This document shows, one piece after another, positions 21,260-33,404 of a stretch of 64,000 nucleotides of DNA. Every line of letters begins with the position of its first letter. Position 1 is the stretch's first letter. The DNA lies in assembly GCA_964019165.1 (NCBI GenBank), contig OZ025283.1:4289001-4353000 (forward strand), read 5' to 3'. The DNA is from Mastigias papua. Its lineage: Eukaryota; Cnidaria; Scyphozoa; Rhizostomeae; Mastigiidae. The notes beneath the pieces are model-generated. The model saw only the letters and a list, made by a program, of their open reading frames with translations, did not search any database and was not told the origin of the DNA. The translations under genes were made by a program, and so were the position numbers.

Positions 21260-24131
21260 TAGGCTAGATGTTTTCTGGAAAATGTGATGGAATATTGGTA
21301 TATGTCAGAGAAAATCTCATTTCAAGACGCCTAGACTCTCTTAGTAAACAAACTGACATACAGGCTGTACCATTTGAGCTAAATGTAAGAAAAAAGAAGT
21401 GGTTGATATTGACTATTTATAAGCGACCAGAACATAACTCAAAGTATTTTATCAAAGAGATATCTAAGTTAATAGATAGATATTCTAAATTTGACCAGGT
21501 GTTGATTCTGGGAGACTTCAACTAAGAGCCTGATGACAAAAACATATTGTCGTTGTTCCAAGACCATAATCTCTATAACCTTATCAAGAGCATTGATCTT
21601 ATATTGACAAACTGTAAAATCCCTTTTATGCACTCTAAATCGTTTAAGACTGGTTTTAGTGACCATCGCCATGATTTATACCATAATGAAAACAACATTC
21701 AAAAAGTGTCCCCAGGTAAAGGTATACAGGGACTACAAGAGATGGTCCCAATCTAATTTTGAAAGAGAACTGCAGGACAAACTTATTTTCAACCATTCTA
21801 TTCAATATTTGGAATTTGAAGAAATATTCCTTCAAGCTTTAGAAGCAAATTCTCCTACAGAAACAAAAATCTTATTAGATAGAGATTATTTTACATCCAT
21901 ACTGTCATAGTCAATAGAAAATGATAAAAGATTTTGGAAAACTGTAAAGCCATTGGTTAACAATAGACACCCTATGAGTAAAAAGATTACACTGATTGAT
22001 AATGGACAGATTTTAGCCAACGACTGGAAGTTGCAGAGTGTTTGAATACATACTCCACAAATATAACGAACTCCCTCTATATTCAATCTACATTTAAGGT
22101 AATTCCTGAGCAATTACAAACTGAAAAATTGATCATAAGTGGAATTGAATAGTTTAAAAATCACAAAAGTTTATGTATTATAAAAAAACGCTACAAGGAG
22201 AAAATAGTAGCTTTCAATTTTGTCATGTAAACCCAATGGAGGTGATGAGGCAGATGGAGTCACTAGACAAGAGTTAATCAAATAGTGGAGGTATTCCTTC
22301 TTCCAAATTGAGAGACACGAAAAGAATTGTCTGTCCATACTTGACTGGTTACATCAACTCTGCAGTTGTGGATTGTATGCTTCCAGATGAATTGAAGAAA
22401 GCTGATATTTTGCCTATATTTAAAGGAAATGACCCAACATCAAAAATTAATTTCAGACCTATAAGTTTATTATCATCTACCTCTAAAATTTGTGAAAGGA
22501 TTCTAAAGGAACTGATGTCTATGTATTCAAAGATGAATTAAGGGATACACCCAACATGCCTTAATTAGAGTGATAGAAAAATAGAGGAAATCCCTAGATA
22601 ATTATGGTGTTGTTGGAACTATCCGAATGGATTTGTCTACGGCATATGATTGTCTGTCTCATAACCTTCTAATCGCAAAGTTGCCTGCCTATGTATTTTG
22701 ACATAAGCAGTCTTTGCCTGGTATACAATTATTTAACTAATAGACATCAAAGGGTGAAAATTAACTCCACCAAAAGTTACCTACAAAAATACTTCTGGAG
22801 GTTCCGCAAGGGATAGTTTTGGGACCCTTGCTAGTCAACATATTCGTCAATGATTTAGTTCTCTATAATATGAGCTCTGAGATTTTTAATTTCGTTGATG
22901 ATAATACCATTTCACTATAGCACGAACAAGCGGTACCATGTTTTAGGCATACTGAAAAGCTTATTTTCGTCCGACACTCGTCACAGTATGAAACGTCGGA
23001 TTGCGACCGAAAGGTGAACCGAAATTTATAGCCAGATGTGGGTACACGTGATATGATGAATAATTGCCCTTTGGTATGGCTATTCTGCAATAACAGTGCA
23101 TCGCGAGTCCCAACGTGAATAATGATGAATAATGATGAATAGTGTATTCATCATATCACGTGTACCCGCATCTGGCTATAAATTTCGGTTCACCTTTCGG
23201 TCGCAATCCAACGTTTCATACTCTGACGAGTTTCGGACTAAAATAAGCTTTTCAGTATCTCTAAAACATGGCACCGCTTTTTCGTGCTGTAGTGAACTTC
23301 TGTAGTACCAACAGACGTTTCACATAATACCATTTATGCATGCGGAAATGACATACATGAAGTTGTGATGCTTTAGAAAATGACCTTTGCAAATTGTTGG
23401 AATGGTTCACATGCAATGACGTGGTAGTGAATCCCAACAATTTCCAGCTGATGTTTTTTGGTCTAAAGCAGAAGCAGAAGCTACACAAAAATATCAATCC
23501 TGTTAAGATACTAGAGAAAAAGCATGTCATGCTTCTCGGAGTTGAAATCGATAGCAAGCTAAAATTTGATAAGCACGTAAAGGCACCATGTCAAAAATTC
23601 AACAAAAAGACAGGCGCTTTTACGAGAGTAAGTATTTACATTTCAAGAGTACAAGCACTGTCAAGTTATAATGTGGTTATCCTGTCAAATTTCAATTATT
23701 GCCCTTTGGTATGCGTATTCTGCAATAAAAGTGTAATCGAGAAACTACATCGTGCACATAAACGTACACTATGGATCCTTTACAATGATTATAATTCATC
23801 GTTGCAATCGGTTCTACGGCGTAGCAATAGCTATACCATTCTCGTAAAAAATATACAAAAGTTAATGACTGAAGTATACAAGTCATTAAATGACATGATT
23901 GTATCGGAATTTCATGAGATAAAATATGTGAAATATGAACTTAGACAAAAGAATCTTAGCAAGCTTCCAAATGTAAAGACAACATCATGTGGAGTAGAAT
24001 CCTTATCATTCAGGGGAAGTTTTCTGTGGAACACTCTCGATGATAACATTAAACAAGAACCGACACTTACCCGCTTTGAATACAAAATAAAAAGCTGGGC
24101 AGGTGACCAGTGCACATGCAACATATGCTAG
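21260..24131 (+). mobile_element. CR1-like LINE, endonuclease to C-terminus, split by a foldback element
   Basis: Plus strand: endonuclease (GILVYVRENLISRRL, LILTIYKRPEHNS, VLILGDFN near 21505-21525, then DLILTNCK and GFSDH), linker (RFWKTVKPLVNNRHP), RT (KADILPIFKGNDPTSKINFR, GIVLGPLLVNIFVNDL, then FVDDNTI at the catalytic site near 22890). A foldback element follows at 22913. The RT then resumes with ACGNDIHEVV and a 245-codon open stretch from 23394: WFTCNDVVVNPNNFQLMFFG, VMLLGVEIDSKLKFDKH, CPLVCVFCNKSVIEKL, and a C-terminus ending SWAGDQCTCNIC. It sits inside the large RUFY-like intron in the same orientation as the host gene. Several stops in the RT; inactive. Confidence 0.8.
22913..23294. 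mobile_element. foldback/MITE DNA element with about 150-bp inverted arms
   Basis: Left arm 22913-23062 starts CACTATAGCACGAA; right arm 23144-23294 ends with the complement of CACTACAGCACGAA. The arms are about 150 bp and roughly 90% complementary by eye, around a loop of about 80 bp. A 12-bp direct repeat ATAATACCATTT flanks the region (22901-22912 and 23324-23335), with 29 extra bases on the right. The loop includes a scrap of LINE C-terminal sequence. CACTA termini suggest the EnSpm/CACTA group, but a 12-bp duplication does not fit that group, so the class is open. Confidence 0.65.
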
Positions 24132-24639
24132 TAATTTAGTATTTGATACATGGTACTAGTTTTTCTTTCTATTTGTTTTCTATTGCATTTTATTGTTGTA
24201 ATTAACTTCTTTTAGATATTTATGTATGAAAGATTGTCTAGATTGGTATGAAAATACTAGAAACAGCAATAAAATGGTAAATAATGAATATATGTAATAT
24301 TAAATCTGATAATGATTGTCCAGCCTCCTGATGCCTGTAGCAAAGGAACTGGGTTTTATGGTATACATCAACACGTAAGTACTCAACACCCTTGAGTTGG
24401 GAACACCTAACTTGACTAGCTATGATTGAGGGTAAGCTTCCTATAGCATAGCTAAGACTGTGTTCACATTGCACAATCTTTACAACGCGCGCTAATCGAC
24501 TTCTGGATAACCGCAATACTGAAATTTGGTTTTTATTTGTTGCATTTCGTCAGGAATTCTTGCAGATGCTCCTCTGCAGCCTTGGCAGACTGCCAAATCC
24601 AAATGTAACCGGTATTACTCCACATATCACAGACATGCA

Positions 24640-25360
24640 TTGTTTTATTCTGAATCCAAGATGTTAGGGACAGCAACGCAGCTTTCGTGGATATTATTAG
24701 GGAGTATTCAACTGTATACCACAGAACTTATAAAGATTTCAAAGACAAAACCAACAAGTCTGATTGCTAGAGGGTAGTAGCAGAGCGACTTGATGAGCCA
24801 GTGGACATTGCCAAACGGAGTTATGAGAGTATTTGGACGCAGTTTAGCAAATATTTACTTGCGAGGAAGGGCACGTCAGGGTGTGGGGGTGATGATATTC
24901 CACTTACTGTAAAGTTTGAGCACCCTCGATGGTTAAAAACACAGTCATAATAAGCAGAACGAGCACAAATGTTTTGAAAAGGGAATAGACAAACAATCAA
25001 CCCGGCCAGCACTTAAATCAAAATCCATTTGTCAACCTGCTTTACTGTGAAATTTATGATGTGGACGGTCTTGACAATATTGCAGATTGGAATGAATATG
25101 AGGAGGTGACGTCACAGGGGCAAGGTGCAATGCTAGTTTGCAAATATCAACTACAATTTCAGACAATTAAGCTGACAGTACAGCAGACAGTACACAATCT
25201 GCATCAACAGGAACACCAAAAGTAGCAACAACTGCACCAGTCATAGAGGCTTTGGTGAAGAAAGAAAGCAGAAAAAGACAATTAGAGAGAACCAATGAGG
25301 AACTGTCCAAGGCCATGCAGAATTTAACCAAATCCTTAATGCATTCAACGCAGTGACAAT
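24640..25360 (+). pseudogene. MADF-domain protein of a Harbinger element (copy 1)
   Basis: The plus frame reads EYSTVYHRTYKDFKDKTNKS (from 24702), then a TAG at 24768-24770 where the family normally has Trp, then RVVAERLDEPVDIAKRSYES, WTQFSKYLLARKGTSGCGGD and HPRWLKT. This follows the MADF (Adf-1-like Myb/SANT) pattern: three helices and a conserved K-x-GSG-type linker before an aromatic helix. Further down, LVKKESRKRQLERTNEELSK gives a coiled coil with more stops. In PIF/Harbinger elements such a Myb/MADF protein pairs with the transposase for nuclear import and end binding. Here the transposase lies convergent at 26.3-27.5 kb. Decayed. Confidence 0.6.
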
Positions 25361-26256
25361 TCAATAAATTAGAAATAGGTTGAAGTAAAAAGTCTTGAAC
25401 TGGGTGAAGACTACTATTACGGAATGAGTATTGCAAATCGCCTAAGGAGTTTGAGCAAAATAAAAAAGGTGTGATAATAAATGCAATTCAGAAGGTATTC
25501 TTGGATATTAAGTTTGGAAAATCCGCTGTCAGCCTATCAACAGCAAACAACATAGATGTACTGTAAATAGCTGGAAAGGCAAAGTATTATAATCTGGCAT
25601 CAAACAATGCAAATCAAGCAACATTCAATAGTTTAAAATAATGAAACGAATGTAACTATGAAATATTTATCAAGTTTCGAATGTTGGGATATTTCAACAT
25701 TGAATTATCTACCTCGAGGCTTGCTGCTACTAGTAAATGTAAAGTAGGTTAGCCCACAGAATTCATTGCAAATCCACTGTATCAAATACCACAGCTTTTT
25801 GCGGAAGAGGCTAAGCCCATAAAGGCTACATTTCCATGGAGCTCTAACCATTTGGAGTATCAAGAAGTCTAGATTGTCATTTGCGGCATGCTATAAGTAT
25901 GCAACTGTTCAAACAGTTCTGAAATGCAAGCTTCGACCCTTGTCATAATTGATATGGAATGATCCAGTTGTGGTAATTTGTGGCCAGACCCATACCCAAC
26001 GTTATTTTATTGGTGGGCACGAATAATCTTAGTGCAGTGAGAATCAATCAGTTGGGTGGCCTGCTAGCCCTCAGCAGTGCTCAGAATGCAATGAATTACA
26101 TGATTTAGGTGTAAGTCTGACAACCGATGCGAAGGAATGCAAAAAGTAGCTTAGATTTTCCTATTTCTAAAGGAGACTGAGTCATTTTATGGAATCTCAG
26201 AAGAACCTTGCCCCCCTAGGCTACCCTGTTTGTGGTTTAGTTCTATTTATATTTTG

Positions 26257-27450
26257 TTATATCATAGTCTCCCAGTACTGCTTACATATGATTTTTGCCA
26301 ACTCAGTGAATCCTTTGTACTGTCTGTTAAGAAACTTCATGAAAATATCCCGGATGCCTTTTGCAGATAATGAAGTGCTACTGAATGCACAGCCAGTTGA
26401 TTTATTTTGAAGGGCTCCTTCTTCTCCTTGAAAAATTGTATTCCAGTCCCCAGGAATGACATTTTCTGACAAGTCCTCAGAGTCAATGAATCCTTTTAGT
26501 GTGTAACTTGCATTGTCTGTATGATGCAGATAGCTATGAAGGCCAATATAAGGCTTTATTTTACTATCAACTGTTTCTGGACTTGCTTTGATTGGTCGCC
26601 TAAAACTACGCAACCTTGCATCTGAGATACCAAATGAATTCTCTATGGTACGACGGGCCCTACTGAGTCTGTAATTGAAATTTCTTCGTCCTCCATTGAG
26701 ATCTTTTCCGGCATAGGGTTTCATCAACCATCTCTTTAGTCTCATTGCTATCCAAAACATGGGGAAGAGTGAATCCATCCACTACTGTTTGAGAAGGGAT
26801 ATTCATATTGCTATTTATCAAAGCTCTGCCCATTTCTGAATTGTTGAGAATTTGTGCATCATTATCTCTTCGAAAGTTCCTTTATCAACCATTGTATTGC
26901 AATTTTTGGGCATCACATATTGGCATCAAAACAATGCTAAAAATCCCCTTATAACTGTAGTATTCAGAGCCACTGACTCCATGGCACACTATTGCAGCAT
27001 GCTTGCCATCAAGTGCACCTAAACAATTCGGAAAATTCTACTCTTCATAGAACTATCCAAAAATAACTTTCCAGTCTTGCTCTGGTTGTGGTGCTATTCC
27101 AAAATCTTGGTTCAGGGCAATCCACATGGTTTGACATTTTTCTTGAATAATTTTGCAGACAGTTGTTCGCCCCGTATGAAAATTAAATGCTGAGACCATT
27201 AATTGCTGGGAATTACCGCTAGCCAAGTAACGTAAAGTAAGTGTGATTCTCTCTGCTGGTGATATTGGTTCACGACTTCTGCATTGCCTTGCTTTTAGAA
27301 GTGGTGCAACACGTTGAACCGAATCTTCATACCTATAAAATCAGGTTAAACTTCACAAGAAAATACATCATGGAAACTGTTCATGTAGCATCGAAAAAAC
27401 AAACTCAATTGGGAACAACATCCATTCGGCAAAGTCACAGTTCGTCTTAA
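26257..27450 (-). pseudogene. PIF/Harbinger transposase (HARBI1-like), copy 1
   Basis: Read down the minus strand: PISPAERITLTLRYLASGNS (N-terminal helix region, near 27280), [14 protein letters not shown] followed by [17 protein letters not shown] (near 27030-26930, containing the first catalytic Asp in GALDGKH), then an intact 173-codon stretch from 26778 with LMKPYAGKDLNGGRRNFNYR and SRARRTIENSFGI. The latter holds the region after the final catalytic acid in DDE_Tnp_4 enzymes. Two stops occur around the first catalytic block, and another region is shifted, so the enzyme is dead. With the plus-strand MADF gene at 24.6-25.4 kb it makes up a typical two-gene Harbinger. Terminal repeats were not resolved. 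Confidence 0.8.
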
Positions 27451-27487
27451 CCATTCAAGTATCACAAATGTTATTGTTCGAACACAA

Positions 27488-27573
27488 ATATCCTTTAAGT
27501 TCAATGTCCCTTGAGAGTATATGCTATATCATTTAAGTTCAATGTCCCTTGAGGGTATATGCTATATCCTTCA
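27488..27573. repeat. tandem duplication, 47-bp unit, two copies
   Basis: The phrase TTTAAGTTCAATGTCCCTTG followed by AGnGTATATGCTATATC occurs twice in a row, with two or three differences. Confidence 0.8.
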
Positions 27574-28758
27574 TTTTTTTGAAAAAAGCAACAAATTTAA
27601 TGTGAGAAACGATCAGGTGGCTTTGAAAGTCTTCCACTTCTTGTTCTTGTCTCATTTGCCAGAGGTGTAGATAATGGCGTATTTAAATGTTCTGATGTCA
27701 AATTTTGACTGCTACTCTCATTGATATCACATGAACTATCTGGTGGTACACTTTGATTTCTGCTTTCAAAAATGTTAGCTGGATCTTCCCCCTTTACTAT
27801 TATAAGATGACGTCGATTTCGCCTCCATACTTGCCCACTTTCTAACCGTATAAAGTAACTTCTAGGTTGTTTAGCTTTACCTAGTACTTCAGCAGATCTC
27901 CAATCTTTCCCATAGCGTACCTTTACAACTGTCCCTTTTTCAAGTTCTGGAAGCTCTCGAGTGTTTTTATCATAATACTTTTTCTGTTGAAATTGCACTT
28001 CCTTTCTCATATGTTGGAATTTACTGTCATCAATAATATTTGGCTTCATACTATTATTTGTTACCAGCAAAATGGTTCGTAAATTGCGAGACATCAGACA
28101 GTTGTGCTGGTGTAGCATATTTGTCTATAGGAGTATTACGATATTCCAAAATAGCTAAATGTGGATCTCTTCCATCCTTCATTGCTTTTTCAAGAATGTT
28201 CTTTGCTATTTGAATTGATCTTTCCGCAAGAGAATTGCCTTGTGAATATGTGGGACTACTAGTGTCATGAAGAAAACCCCAATTCTTTGCAACTGTGAAC
28301 TGTATTGTGGACCATTGTCACTTCTAACCACTTTAGGAATACCATACCGGGAAAAAAGCTGCTTTCAATTTTTGAATAATTACCGAACTGTCCGTTTTTC
28401 TCAACCTCTCTATCTCCCAAAATCTGCTGTAGTAATCTATTACTATCATATATTCTTGACCATTCCAAAAAAATAAATCTGTACCAACTATTTGAAAAGG
28501 ATATTCCGGAATGACACTTGTCAGCATTGGTTCTTTAGCATGCATGTTTCTAGACTCTAAACAAATATTGCATGATTGTACAACTTGCTCTATATCATTG
28601 TTGATACCAGGCCAAAACACAGTTTAACGTGCCCGTAACTTTGTTTTCTCTATGCCGAGATGAGCTTGATGAAGATTAGCTAAGGTTGTTTTCCTCACAG
28701 ATCTAGGAATAACTATTCTCTCTCCTTTGTAAACTATGTCACCAATAGCTGACAATTC

Positions 28759-29430
28759 CTATTTGATAGGCCAGAATTGCTTAACAGACGTATGAACCTT
28801 CATTTTCTTCTTAGGCCATCCCATCTCAATGTAAGTTATCAATCTCTGTAACTCTTCATCTTTCTTAGTCTCTTCCTTAATAAGAACCAATTGTTTATCT
28901 GGTATAGATTTACTCGAAGTAGCCATATGAATCTGCGCTGTCATTTCCTTCTCATTAATTTCTTTTGCAATGTCACTAAGATACACTCTTGACAGTGTAT
29001 CCGCAAGTAACATTTCTTTCCCTGGCTTATATATAAGATCAATGTCATACTTTTGTAATCTAAGTAACATACGTTGAAGCCTTGGAGGCGTATTTGCTAA
29101 TGGTTTCTTTAAAATGCTTTCTAAAGGTCTGTGATCGCTTTGAATTGAAACCTCTCTTCCATAGATATATTGATGATAACGCTCACACCCAAAAACGACA
29201 GTTAGCAATTCTTTTTCAATCATGGCATATCTCTTTTGTGCCTCTGTCATAGCCCTTGAAGCATAACTGACTGATTTTCCTTCCTGCATAAGGACTGCAC
29301 CAAGCCCATCTTTACAAGCATCAACTTGAATCGTCACAGGTTTCAAACGACTCTTGTTACTCTGTTGCCCAATGCCACTCAATGTTCTAGTGAAGGAGTG
29401 CACATAAATGTACTGTAGCAGCTGACACAT
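28759..29430 (-). pseudogene. Gypsy RNase H domain and tether, intact 223-codon stretch
   Basis: Contains IQVDACKDGLGAVLMQ (first catalytic Asp), EKELLTVVFGCERYHQYIYG (catalytic Glu), IQSDHRPLESIL (third Asp) and LIYKPGKEMLLADTLSRV (last Asp). All four RNase H acidic positions look present in this piece, although the surrounding pol is broken. RT lies upstream (29509-30120, two frames) and integrase downstream. Confidence 0.8.
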
Positions 29431-30793
29431 TCGGGATGAATTTCGCTACATAATTCATCATTCCTAATACTCGTTGAACTCCTTGTTTATCCAGTGTTTA
29501 TCCTGTATTTATCCTTGTTTATCCATTTTTGAAATAGCTTCTACCTTTGAAGGTTCTGGAACAATGCCATTTCCAGTCAACGTATGGCCTAGATATGTAA
29601 TTTCATTTCTTTTAAACTTGCATTTATCAATTTTCAATGTCAAATTTATCTGCTTGGCTTTCTCTAGCGTCTGAATTAATCTCCTGTCGTGCTCTTCTTC
29701 TGAGATTCCCCATATAAAAAAATCATCAATATCTGTTTCACATCCTTCTATATTCTCAAAATGCTGATATATTCGCTTATGAAAAACCTCTTGAGCTGAG
29801 TGAATTCCAAATAGCAGTCTTAGAAATCGGAATCTACCAAATGGCGTGTTAAACGTCGTCTTCAAAGAACTCTCTATGTCCAAAGGTATCTGCTAGTATC
29901 CATGATTGGCACCAAGCTTTGTAAAGTATTTTGCGTTAACAATGCGATTTGAGATTTCTTCCCGTGTAGGAAGCTGAAAATGCTCTCTTATAAGAACTTT
30001 ATTAAGATCACGTGGATCTAGGCAAATCTGAAGTGCACCTTTTGGCTTTTCAATGACCACAAGAGAATTTACCCATTCACTAGGCTCATCCACTTGTACA
30101 ATTACTTTATTTGCTTCCATTTTCTCTAGCTCAACTTTAACTTATCTCGCAAAGCTGCTGGAATTTTCCTAAGTGCCTGAATAACTCTCTTCAATCTGCA
30201 TATGATAGGCTGGTTCCAAATTACCAAGTCCATTAAAAACTCCTGGATACATCTGTTTTATTTCACGTTTTATGTCCTCATCAGACTTTTTTGGTAATTG
30301 CTTGATTTTATGCGCTGTTTCAGCCTTTATTGCTTTCTGCTCATGCAACTTACTGCTTTCAGTTCCTGCTATCTTTGCAGGTTTCTAGTGTACTGCACAC
30401 ATAACCTGAATTAAATCCAACTTCTTACAAGAATCAAGCCCAAGAACTGATCGGCTATCCGTTTCTACGACATAAGAGTCGGTATGCAGTATTTTCCCTT
30501 GGAAACTGTATTTTGCTGAACATACTCCGCAAACAGGAATTTCATTACCACCATACCCAATCAATTTTTTGCTGGTGGATTTCAGTGTAAAAATCGACTC
30601 TATGTTTCTATCATTCACTTGATTACAAACACGAAGAGGCATTACATCAACTTCAGCTCCTGTATCAATCTTCAGTCTGACTTTTGCATCTTTATACGTA
30701 AAACAACCGTTGCTTCTGTATTACATTGCTTTTCATCATAATTAGCTACTGCTTCAATCACATATATATCGTCATCTTCTATAGATATTTCTT

Positions 30794-31567
30794 TTACTTC
30801 CTTCCGTAACTTGTAACATTTTGACCAGTGATTCTTTTTGTTACAATTTCTGCACACTGTCCCATAAGCTGGACATTTCTTTGGAGTATGCTGACGACCA
30901 CTATAAATACATGGATGTGTCCTATGATATTGATCGTATTTTTGTAGATATTCCCCTTATCCTGCTTCCTTCTACTCGCAGCATTTTTACGGACAGACCT
31001 GACATCAGACGTGTGTTCTGTTAGACTTTTCATTTGCTCACGAGTGATTTCTTCAGCTCGACAAATATCAACAGCCTGTGCAAAAGATAGGTCACCCCCT
31101 TGCCTTGGAAGCCTGTCACGAACTGCATCTGACTTTATGCCTTCAACTATTCTAAAGGTCATCATGCCCTCGCGAATTTCACCAAATTCACATGTTGAAG
31201 CCAGATTTTTCAACTCAGTGACATAAGAATCAATATTTTCATCAATACGTTGATCGCACTTGAAGAATTTTCTGCGCTCAATTATCAGATTCCGTTTAGG
31301 AATGCAGTATTCTTCAAACTTTCGAAATAATTCAGTAACAGTAATCTGATCTTCATCAGTATCATTACCAGCTTCATTTTTAATCTTAGGCCATGTCCAT
31401 GTGTTAAAAATCTCACGCCCCTCTTCGCCAATAAGAAATAAAAGTGTGGAATACTTCTCTTTCTCCGTTTTTGAGGACATCACTGCATCTATATACAACT
31501 GCATGCTCTGTTTCCACTTCTTCCAAACAGCTGCAATATTCCCGTCCGAAAAATTCATCTTCCCCAC
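30794..31567 (-). pseudogene. Gypsy gag (capsid and nucleocapsid), 257 codons then frameshifted
   Basis: MGKMNFSDGNIAAVWKKWKQ opens the frame at 31567. The middle carries ITVTELFRKFEEYCIPKRN and YVTELKNLASTCEFGEIREG, which fits retrotransposon capsid domains of the Gypsy group. After about residue 205 the frame slips near 30940. The zinc-knuckle part continues in another frame with the second knuckle C-x2-C-x4-H-x4-C intact. The first knuckle appears to have lost one cysteine. Confidence 0.75.
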
Positions 31568-31639
31568 GTGCTGAAGCGATAAAGTATGAATTAAAATTAT
31601 GCACCATGAGTTTATTCAATATTCCATGATGCTAGGTAA

Positions 31640-32180
31640 AACTATCTACAACACTTTCAATAATACATTCCAATGAAATTAAAATTAACTGAAGGAAGGA
31701 TGTAAAAACTGTTGACGGGCTATAAAATCCAACAAACTCATCATATACAACACATCCTTTATGTATATGGATGGAGCAGCTGGTAGAGGGCAGGGGACTG
31801 TAGCTTCTCCACTTTGTCTAAAAAATGTACTTCAGTATAACGTGTCAAAAATCTAAAAATTAAATCTCATAATGCATGTGCAATAAGACTTTTAAATAGC
31901 ACATTCGTTACAACAATAACTACGCATTGTATTTCCCGATAGATTTACCTAAAAGGTACTCTCGGTCGTGGATTCTTAGCTCCTGTACTTAAGTATGAGA
32001 CTGCCCCAGTCCTTCCATTCCTATGGTATCTTTCTCACCGAAGATCGCTTTTTTCTGTATGTTTTTCTTTGCAACAGAAATCTTTTCTTTTCCAACAAAC
32101 CTATTATCACAAGTAATTGTCCCTGTAGCACAAACTCTTCGTCATCCATGTTTGCATTTTACCGCCAAAATAGTTATGAT
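31640..32180. other. no feature recognised
   Basis: AT-rich sequence beyond the Gypsy gag start. It should contain the 5' LTR if the element were complete, but no second copy of this sequence was seen near 27.5 kb. Confidence 0.35.
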
Positions 32181-32194
32181 TTTCCCGCAAAGCA

Positions 32195-32300
32195 TTATTT
32201 TATGACATGATCGACGATCGTCGCAGATAATCTGGGATGGTCTACGACATAGATATATAATCTGCGATGGTCGCCGACGAAACAAAAGAAGTGAAAGCCA
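32195..32300. repeat. CG-rich palindromic/tandem terminal-type repeats
   Basis: Contains CGACGATCGTCGC (self-complementary) and two imperfect 30-bp tandem units built on TAATCTGSGATGGTC-TACGAC. They lie just beyond the C-terminal side of the Harbinger transposase fragment at 32.5-33.4 kb, so they may be its terminal region. Confidence 0.4.
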
Positions 32301-32559
32301 GTCTTAATACCCTGTTGTGTTCACATTGGCGTGGCGTTGCACGACCGGTGGATCTAGAACGCTTGATTTGGAAGTGTAAGAACGACCAGCGGTGTGGAAT
32401 CCAAGGGACCCAAACCACTGCAATAGAGATATAACAGCTAAATGTTGGGGGCAAGTTGCAGAAGTCGGTCAGTTACCAGGTATTTATAGAAAATAGTTGT
32501 AATTTTGGTTTTTATATACTGCGAATTCATTTTTATATTCTATTTTGCAAAATTCCTTT

Positions 32560-33404
32560 GCCAATTAACTTCTCTGTCGGGACTATTAAAATAAGTCAAG
32601 AATTTGTTCCTTATATCAATTTCGACATTTGTACCCCTGTTTGTACGTTGCTTGTTTCCTTGCTGTCTTTGATTTGGATTGATGCCTTCATCTCTGATCC
32701 CCTCTCCAATATCTTCGAATGATAGGCCGTCATCTTCGATTATCATATTGTGTAGAAGATATGTAGCTTTTATTAATTTCTCACAGTTAGATGGGCTGAC
32801 TTCAACACCTATAGCTAGAAGCCTCAGCTTTGCATGAAGGATGCCGAAAGCACATTCAATGCAGTGGCGTGCGTGTGAAGTCTGTAGTTGAAAATCTTCT
32901 TTGCTTTATTCAAATCTCGCTTTAGAAATGGTCGCATGAGGTATGAAGATAGAGGATACGCTTCATCCCCAAGTATCACATATTTGTGTTTGGTAGTATT
33001 TTTGGGAGAAGGACGTCAATGCTACCATTTTCAAGACATCTCCCTAAATTTGACTCTGGAAATGTACCCCCATCGCTCTGTCTACCGTAGGCACCAACTG
33101 CCGTGAGTTTGCAATTATCATCTGCAATCCCTTGCAATACAATTGACAAATATTGTTTTTAGTTGTGGTACATGGAACTAGCATGGGAAGGATTTGTTAT
33201 ACGGATATGTTTCCCATCCACCCATCGAAATCAATTTGGAAAGTTGCACTTGGTCACATAACTCGCGTTCACATTTTATTATCAAATCCTTCCAAGTAAC
33301 CACCATATATCTTGCCTTCAAGCAGTCCCATGCAACTCTGCTAATTTCGTCGACAATAGTAGAAACTGTCGAAACTCTCATACTGAAATGGAAAGCCATG
33401 GAAT
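32560..33404 (-). pseudogene. PIF/Harbinger transposase, copy 2
   Basis: On the minus strand, starting at the Penelope junction: SMRVSTVSTIVDEISRVAWD and CLKARYM (N-terminal helices typical before the first catalytic block), then scrambled sequence, then an ILGDEAYPLSSYLMRP-like block (second catalytic Asp) near 32990-32950. A segment corresponding to CAFGILHAKLRLL follows near 32850, then LLHNMIIEDDGLSFEDIGEG down to about 32690. This is the DDE_Tnp_4 order. Multiple frameshifts. The N-terminal helices are fused in frame to the GIY-YIG domain of the adjacent Penelope element. Confidence 0.65.

Larger units (their letters stand above)
27597..31567 (-). mobile_element. Gypsy-type LTR retrotransposon internal region (gag-pro-RT-RNaseH-IN), decayed, no LTRs found
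   Basis: On the minus strand from 31567: gag with W-x-x-W near the start (AAVWKKWKQSMQLYI) and a region rich in charged helices; a zinc knuckle CRNCNKKNHWSKC (near 30855); protease-type VLGLDSCKKL region (30390-30640); RT (EPSEWVNSLVVIEKPKGAL; TPFGRFRFLRLLFGIHSA; IDDFFIWG in place of the usual Y-x-DD; YLGHTLTGNGIVP); RNase H (QVDACKDGLGAVLMQ; IEKELLTVVFGCERYHQYIY; QSDHRPLESI); integrase (MFWPGINNDIEQVVQSCNIC, then GTDLFFWNG and VIDYYSRFWEI, then the S-DNGPQY-like block near 28310); and a C-terminal tail (27597-28118). Breaks between every domain. LTRs were searched by eye on both sides and not found. Confidence 0.8.

Noticed and set aside
22863..23090. Minus-strand 75-codon frame
   Set aside because: It is the reverse reading of the foldback arm; the same sequence reads on both arms and has no protein-like features.
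22913..23294. CACTA (EnSpm) assignment of the foldback element from its CACTA termini
   Set aside because: CACTA elements make 2-3 bp target duplications, but the only flanking direct repeat is 12 bp and off the right border by 29 bp, so class was left open.
27259..27450. Plus-strand 63-codon frame
   Set aside because: Shadow of the minus-strand Harbinger transposase N-terminus.
27480..31700. LTRs for the minus-strand Gypsy element
   Set aside because: The sequences beyond the gag start and beyond the pol end were compared by eye and share no direct repeat.
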